In this document: positions 60,124 through 64,000 of the stretch, one piece after another
Numbering within the stretch: the stretch's first letter is position 1
Layout of the letters: each line of letters opens with the position of its first letter
From: a bacterium
Lineage (GTDB): Bacteria; Vulcanimicrobiota; Xenobia; Xenobiales; JADMJV01
Reading direction: 5' to 3'
DNA: 64,000 nt
Assembly (NCBI GenBank): GCA_018780265.1
Contig: JADMJV010000092.1
Coordinates: 10,016-74,015 of the forward strand
Program-made: the position numbers and the translations under genes
Notes under the pieces: model-generated
Seen by the model: the letters and a program-made list of their open reading frames with translations, nothing else
Database searches by the model: none
What the model was told of the DNA's origin: nothing

Positions 60124-62967
60124 TCAAGGGTAAGGAATCAGTTGCCCCCAAGCGTCGAAGCCGGCTTTTAGACGCTGTGTGATGAGCCCGCTGAGCTGTC
60201 GGTCGGTTTCTTGCGTAGGCGGTTGCACCATCCACACCGCCTCCCCCTGGTTGGCGACCAGTCGACTGCCGTCGCTGCTAAAGGTGAGTTGGTGGACGGG
60301 TTTTGGGCAGTAGAGTGGGGGCGAGATGGGGGCGCCATCATAGCTGTCCCAAATTCTTACGGTGGTTCCACTCCAGGTACTGGAGGCGCTGGCCAACCAG
60401 CGCCCGGTGCTGTTGAAGGCCACCGCGCTTACCGAGCCTTCGTGAGGCATGGCGTGGGAAACGGGGGTTGCCTGGGGCATCAGCCAGAGGCGGGCGGTGC
60501 GGTCGGCCGACCCGGTGGCCAATAGAGTCCCATCGGGGCTGAAGTCGAAAGCGTTGATGGCGATATTGTCGCCGTGCTCCACGGTGCGCAGAGTCTTTCC
60601 GTCTTTGTCGCGGAGCGAGAGGCCCCCGGAAGGTAAGATTTCGGCCTGGTAGGCAGCCGATCTGGCCAGCCCAGGCCAGCTGCCCTGTTCCGGCAAGCGC
60701 AAAGTGAAGGCGTGGGCTGTGCCCGGATAAAGCGCCGAAATGCGCAGGCTTGAACCGCATCCGGCCACCAGTTGGGGCAGTTTGGGATGAAAGGCCAGCT
60801 GGTTGACCGGGCCATCTTGGGGGAGGGTATCGCTGATGGCCTGGTGGCTGAGCGTGCTCCAGACTCGGGCGTCCCCGTTGGCTTCGTTGAGGGACCAGAG
60901 GCGCTCTTTTTCGCCCATTCCCACAGCCAGCATGGTTCCGTCGAGATTGAAGGCCAGATTGCGCACCGGGCGCTGATGGAAAAAGTCGAAGGGCTGCCAG
61001 TTCTTGGTCTCCCAAAGTCGGGCCGTGCCGTCATCGCCACCCGCCGCCAGGTGACTGCCGTCAGGACTGAAACGAAGTGCGTTGACACGGCTGCTCAGTT
61101 TGAATTTTTGGAGTGGCCGGCCGCTGCTGATGTCCCACACCGTGACGCTGCCGTCGTCGCTACCGCTGGCCAGCCATGGCCGGGTGGGATGAAAGTGGAG
61201 GTCGTTGACGTCGCCGCCATGCTGCAGACGCATAGGGAGCGGTTGGCCTGACAGAGTCTCCCACAGCCGGATCGTTTGCGGATTAGATAGGGCGGCCAGT
61301 TGGCTGCCCTGAGGGTTAAAGGCGATGGGCTGGACCAGCAAAAACTGGCCGTCGGGCCCTTCGGGTGCCGACGGCAGTGGCAGCCGGCGACCGCTTTCCG
61401 TGTCCCAAAGGCGCACTGAACCGTCTTTGTCGGTCGAGGCCAGCAGTTTACCGTTGGGGCTAAAGAGTACCTCGGTGAGTCCGGCCGGATGCTCTATCTG
61501 AAAGCGGACTTGCTGCCTGGCCACGTCGTAGACCACACCCGTTTTGTCCCACGATGCCGTAGCCAGCACATTTTGGGTGGGGGAGAAGGCCACCCATTGC
61601 ACGCTCTCGCGATGCAGGATTTCCACTTGCTGTTCACCGCTCTGGCTATCCCACAGGCGCACGCTTGCTCTGGGGCTGCTGCTCGAGGCCAGGGCGGCGG
61701 TGGCCAACAGAGACCCATCTTGATTGTAAGCCAGCGAACTGACTTCGCCCTGATTGGGGAAGGTCATCAAGACCGGTAAAAAGGAGAGTCGAGCTCGTGT
61801 GGTGGCGTCGCCGGGTTTGTAGCCCAAGGCACCCAACCAGCGCAGGTAGGCCTCTTCGGTGCGTCCCGATTCCAGGGCGTGCAGACCGCTTTGGGTGAGC
61901 AGGTCAAACTGGCGCTGACGATAGGCGTCCAGGGTGTAGAGCAGACCGGCCCAAATCAGGGCCAGCACCAACAACCCCACCTGGAACGAACGCCGACCCA
62001 AGGCCCAGCGCAGCAGATAACTCGTTGACCAGGGTTTGAGGCTGTGCAGCCGTTGGCCACGGCGCCGTCGGCTAAAGTCTTGGAGAACGTCTTCCATGGA
62101 AGGGGTCCGCTCGACCGGAGAAATCTTCAGGCAACGCTCGATGATGGCGGCCATTCCGGCGTCCACTTTGGGGTTGAGCGAGCGAATTGGGACCATTTCA
62201 TTCTGCTGCAGGCATTCGTAGTAATAGGAGGCCAGTTGATTGGCACCGGTGGCGCTGGCCAGTCGATGCTGATCGCTCTCGCGGATGCGGGCCCGATGGC
62301 GGGTGAGCAGCCAGTAAGCGGTTGCCCCAAAGCCATAAACATCCCACAGCACCGAGGGTGTGCTGCGTTTGCCCAGCGGCTGGTTGCATTGCTCGGGCGC
62401 CATGTAGCCGATGGTGCCCCAGGCAACTTCACCGTCTACCACGCGCCGCGATTGCCCCAGGTCGCCCACCCGGATGCTCTCGCTGGTGGTGACAAAGATG
62501 TTGGAGGGCTTGAGGTCGCAGTGAATCACGCCCTTGCTGTGGATGTAGTGAAGAGCTTCGGCCATCTGCTCGATCCATCGATAAATTTTGGGCAGGTCGG
62601 CGCCCTCATGGGCCTGCAATGAGCCGCCCTCCACCAAAGGGGTGACGATGAAAGGCGGATGGTGGCTGAGGTCGGCGTCGAGCACGGTGAGGGTATAGGG
62701 GTGGTCTTCCAGGTCGACCAGCAGAGCCAGTTCGCGACGGAAGTATTCCCAGTGCAGGCGCCGTTCGTGCAACACCAGTTTGAGGGCGACTCGCTGACCG
62801 GTTTGAGTGCGGATGGCCTCCCAAACCACACCAAAACTGCCACGGCCCAGTTCTTTCTTGAGTTCGTATCCGGGTATTTGAGTGACCGTGCCCGCCTGGG
62901 AAGCCTCTTTGGAACTTTCCAGGCTGGTCAGGGTCATGCTCAGGGTTTCGTCCGGTCCATCGCTCAC
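60124..62967 (-). CDS. Transmembrane Ser/Thr protein kinase with WD40 propeller
   Basis: 947 residues from the GTG at 62967, chosen for its four-base overlap with the upstream stop (GTGA); an ATG at 62937 is an alternative. Kinase landmarks: GRGSFGVVWEA, VALKLVLHE (Lys), IHCDLKPSNIFV (catalytic Asp), GDLGQS (DLG in place of DFG) and GYMAPEQ. After the kinase a transmembrane helix (FQVGLLVLALIWAGLLYTL) precedes about eight WD40 blades (LAYNQDGSLLATAALAS, FSPDGSHLAAGGDDGTARLWE). The kinase half is cytoplasmic and the propeller extracytoplasmic. A partner protein is encoded just upstream. Confidence 0.93.
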   Translation of the reverse strand: MSDGPDETLSMTLTSLESSKEASQAGTVTQIPGYELKKELGRGSFGVVWEAIRTQTGQRVALKLVLHERRLHWEYFRRELALLVDLEDHPYTLTVLDADLSHHPPFIVTPLVEGGSLQAHEGADLPKIYRWIEQMAEALHYIHSKGVIHCDLKPSNIFVTTSESIRVGDLGQSRRVVDGEVAWGTIGYMAPEQCNQPLGKRSTPSVLWDVYGFGATAYWLLTRHRARIRESDQHRLASATGANQLASYYYECLQQNEMVPIRSLNPKVDAGMAAIIERCLKISPVERTPSMEDVLQDFSRRRRGQRLHSLKPWSTSYLLRWALGRRSFQVGLLVLALIWAGLLYTLDAYRQRQFDLLTQSGLHALESGRTEEAYLRWLGALGYKPGDATTRARLSFLPVLMTFPNQGEVSSLAYNQDGSLLATAALASSSSPRASVRLWDSQSGEQQVEILHRESVQWVAFSPTQNVLATASWDKTGVVYDVARQQVRFQIEHPAGLTEVLFSPNGKLLASTDKDGSVRLWDTESGRRLPLPSAPEGPDGQFLLVQPIAFNPQGSQLAALSNPQTIRLWETLSGQPLPMRLQHGGDVNDLHFHPTRPWLASGSDDGSVTVWDISSGRPLQKFKLSSRVNALRFSPDGSHLAAGGDDGTARLWETKNWQPFDFFHQRPVRNLAFNLDGTMLAVGMGEKERLWSLNEANGDARVWSTLSHQAISDTLPQDGPVNQLAFHPKLPQLVAGCGSSLRISALYPGTAHAFTLRLPEQGSWPGLARSAAYQAEILPSGGLSLRDKDGKTLRTVEHGDNIAINAFDFSPDGTLLATGSADRTARLWLMPQATPVSHAMPHEGSVSAVAFNSTGRWLASASSTWSGTTVRIWDSYDGAPISPPLYCPKPVHQLTFSSDGSRLVANQGEAVWMVQPPTQETDRQLSGLITQRLKAGFDAWGQLIPYP

Positions 62968-64000
62968 AGGGTTGGACCCGTCAAGGGAAACTCGCATTTG
63001 TGAGTGTGGGTGGCCCAGTCGCGGGCCACCCGGTGTAGCTCCCATTGGCCGGGGAGCGGCCAGATGCCCGTGCTCCAGCCTTCGTCGAGCAGGTCCACCA
63101 CTTTGCCCCAGGGCAAGTCGAGCAACGGCTTGAAATATCGATTTAACTGCTTGTCGGAGAGGCCCAGGCCTAAAAGCAGATTGGAGCTGGACTGTTGTCC
63201 TCCGGCCCGGCGGTCTTCGTACCAGGCCACCACTCCGGCACAGGCGTGGAAGAATCGGGTAAGGCGCTGGCCATGCAGGTCCTGACCGCGCGGCACCGGC
63301 AACCCTTCTGGATCTTGCTGATCGATCACGACCGCGTGCACCCAGATGCGCGCATCCCCCAGGTAGTCTCCCAACACCAGCAGAGATTCCAGCCATTCCA
63401 TGGCCTTTTGGGCGGCCTGCGGGGTCCAGCGGTCGGCTTGCAGTTGGTCGGCGAAAAGGGAGGACAGTTGGACCCGGTCCTGTTCCCCGTCAAAGCGGCG
63501 CCAGGCGAGCGCAGGGTTGGAGTCTGGCGAGGTTCGCAAGGCGTCAAGACAGTGGAGCCAGGATTCCTTATCGACCACAATGGCCTGCAGGTCGATCACC
63601 TCGCGCAGCCGTTGGCGATACATCTGCAGGGCCGGGCCCCAGGCCGAGGCGGGGTTTTGGCTTACCGTGCGGGCCAGTTCCTGGCTGCAGCTTGCCACCA
63701 GTTCACGATCTTTGCGTCCCCGCACAAAACCGCTTTTGCCCTCGGCCAGGGTAGAGTCGCGCATGGCCAGCAGAAAGCCCATGAACGTCTGGGCATAGGC
63801 GTCCTGTTGAAAGGCCGATGCGTCCATGCTGTAGACCGCGAAGCCAAACGGATGAAAGCGATCGCGCCCAAACATGCGGGCGATAAAGATGGCTCCATGA
63901 AGCAGCCCGCGTGGATCGTGGCCGCGTAGCGACTCGGACATGGGCACGTATTGAAAGTCGTCTTCGAAGCGGCAATCGATCAATATCAGATCGGGTTCGT
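62964..64000 (-). CDS. Receiver-like protein translationally coupled to the kinase, N-terminus beyond the window
   Basis: The frame is open to the right edge; visible residues start EPDLILIDCRFEDDFQYVPM. The LILID strand with nearby acids and FGFAVYSMDAS resemble a CheY-like receiver fold, with an insertion (LRGHDPRGLLHGAIFIARMFG). The remaining 250 residues are helical with ARTVSQNPASAWGPALQMYRQ and no known domain. The last four bases overlap the kinase start, so the two should be made together. A receiver feeding a Ser/Thr kinase is an inference. Confidence 0.65.
   Translation of the reverse strand, partial: EPDLILIDCRFEDDFQYVPMSESLRGHDPRGLLHGAIFIARMFGRDRFHPFGFAVYSMDASAFQQDAYAQTFMGFLLAMRDSTLAEGKSGFVRGRKDRELVASCSQELARTVSQNPASAWGPALQMYRQRLREVIDLQAIVVDKESWLHCLDALRTSPDSNPALAWRRFDGEQDRVQLSSLFADQLQADRWTPQAAQKAMEWLESLLVLGDYLGDARIWVHAVVIDQQDPEGLPVPRGQDLHGQRLTRFFHACAGVVAWYEDRRAGGQQSSSNLLLGLGLSDKQLNRYFKPLLDLPWGKVVDLLDEGWSTGIWPLPGQWELHRVARDWATHTHKCEFPLTGPTL

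Overview
The window is gene-dense bacterial chromosome, GC-rich by eye. Genes sit in short runs on both strands, with many 1-4 base start/stop overlaps. It carries Ser/Thr kinases fused to WD40 propellers, secreted HEAT/WD40 and lactonase-type propellers, ECF sigma/anti-sigma, PilZ/GGDEF proteins, DUF2950/DUF3300, lipoprotein and Sec signal peptides, and class I HMG-CoA reductase. This mixture fits an environmental, complex-signalling Gram-negative-type bacterium from a thinly sampled phylum (for example Vulcanimicrobiota/Eremiobacterota, Armatimonadota or Planctomycetota). No rRNA, tRNA or other marker is present, so I do not assign a phylum.

Layout. 1-3.9 kb (minus): a MoxR ATPase/DUF58 cluster with a membrane pseudokinase. 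4.1-7.0 kb: LysM-NlpC/P60 hydrolase, Fpg/Nei glycosylase, DUF2625 protein and a small unknown. 6.9-9.5 kb (minus): GH13 amylase, ECF sigma factor and zinc-finger anti-sigma. 9.5-18.4 kb: lipase, FAD oxidase, M1 aminopeptidase, a DUF952-nitrilase fusion preceded by a structured RNA plus terminator, a catalytically dead S9 peptidase, a lipoprotein propeller and a metallo-beta-lactamase-fold enzyme. 18.5-22.2 kb (plus): TPR protein, P-loop kinase, alpha/beta hydrolase and an endonuclease Q-like PHP protein ending in a sliding-clamp motif.

22.2-36.1 kb is the accessory and decaying part. It holds a VapBC-type toxin-antitoxin pair, a multicopper-oxidase chimera, an ATP-grasp protein, and at least four genes broken by single-base shifts (a hydrophobic Gly/Ala-rich protein, a TPR protein, a class D beta-lactamase, and HMG-CoA reductase twice). 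A 39-bp minisatellite protein, an AI-2E family exporter, a TetR regulator convergent with a 2OG-oxygenase/WD40 fusion, and the 3' end of a group II intron complete it.

36.2-54.3 kb: MalQ, MsrA, a YdeP-like molybdopterin oxidoreductase, a hexapeptide acyltransferase, a transsulfuration-type PLP enzyme, a tightly overlapped GH144-like glucanase/SGNH hydrolase/trypsin-like protease run, DUF3300-DUF2950, a single-domain response regulator and a HEAT/WD40 protein. 54.3-56.0 kb is a second mobile scar: a truncated serine recombinase interrupted by the 5' half of a group II intron. 56.0-64 kb (minus): a 939-residue triplicated coiled-coil protein, PilZ, a degenerate GGDEF protein, and a Ser/Thr kinase-WD40 protein translationally overlapped with a protein cut by the right edge.

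The observations I rate highest are the EndoQ-like protein with a terminal QLSLF clamp motif, the structured leader RNA before the DUF952-nitrilase fusion, the two group II intron halves 20 kb apart, and the tight cluster of single-base frameshifts at 26-33 kb. Functions are inferred from motif reading only; no database search was run.
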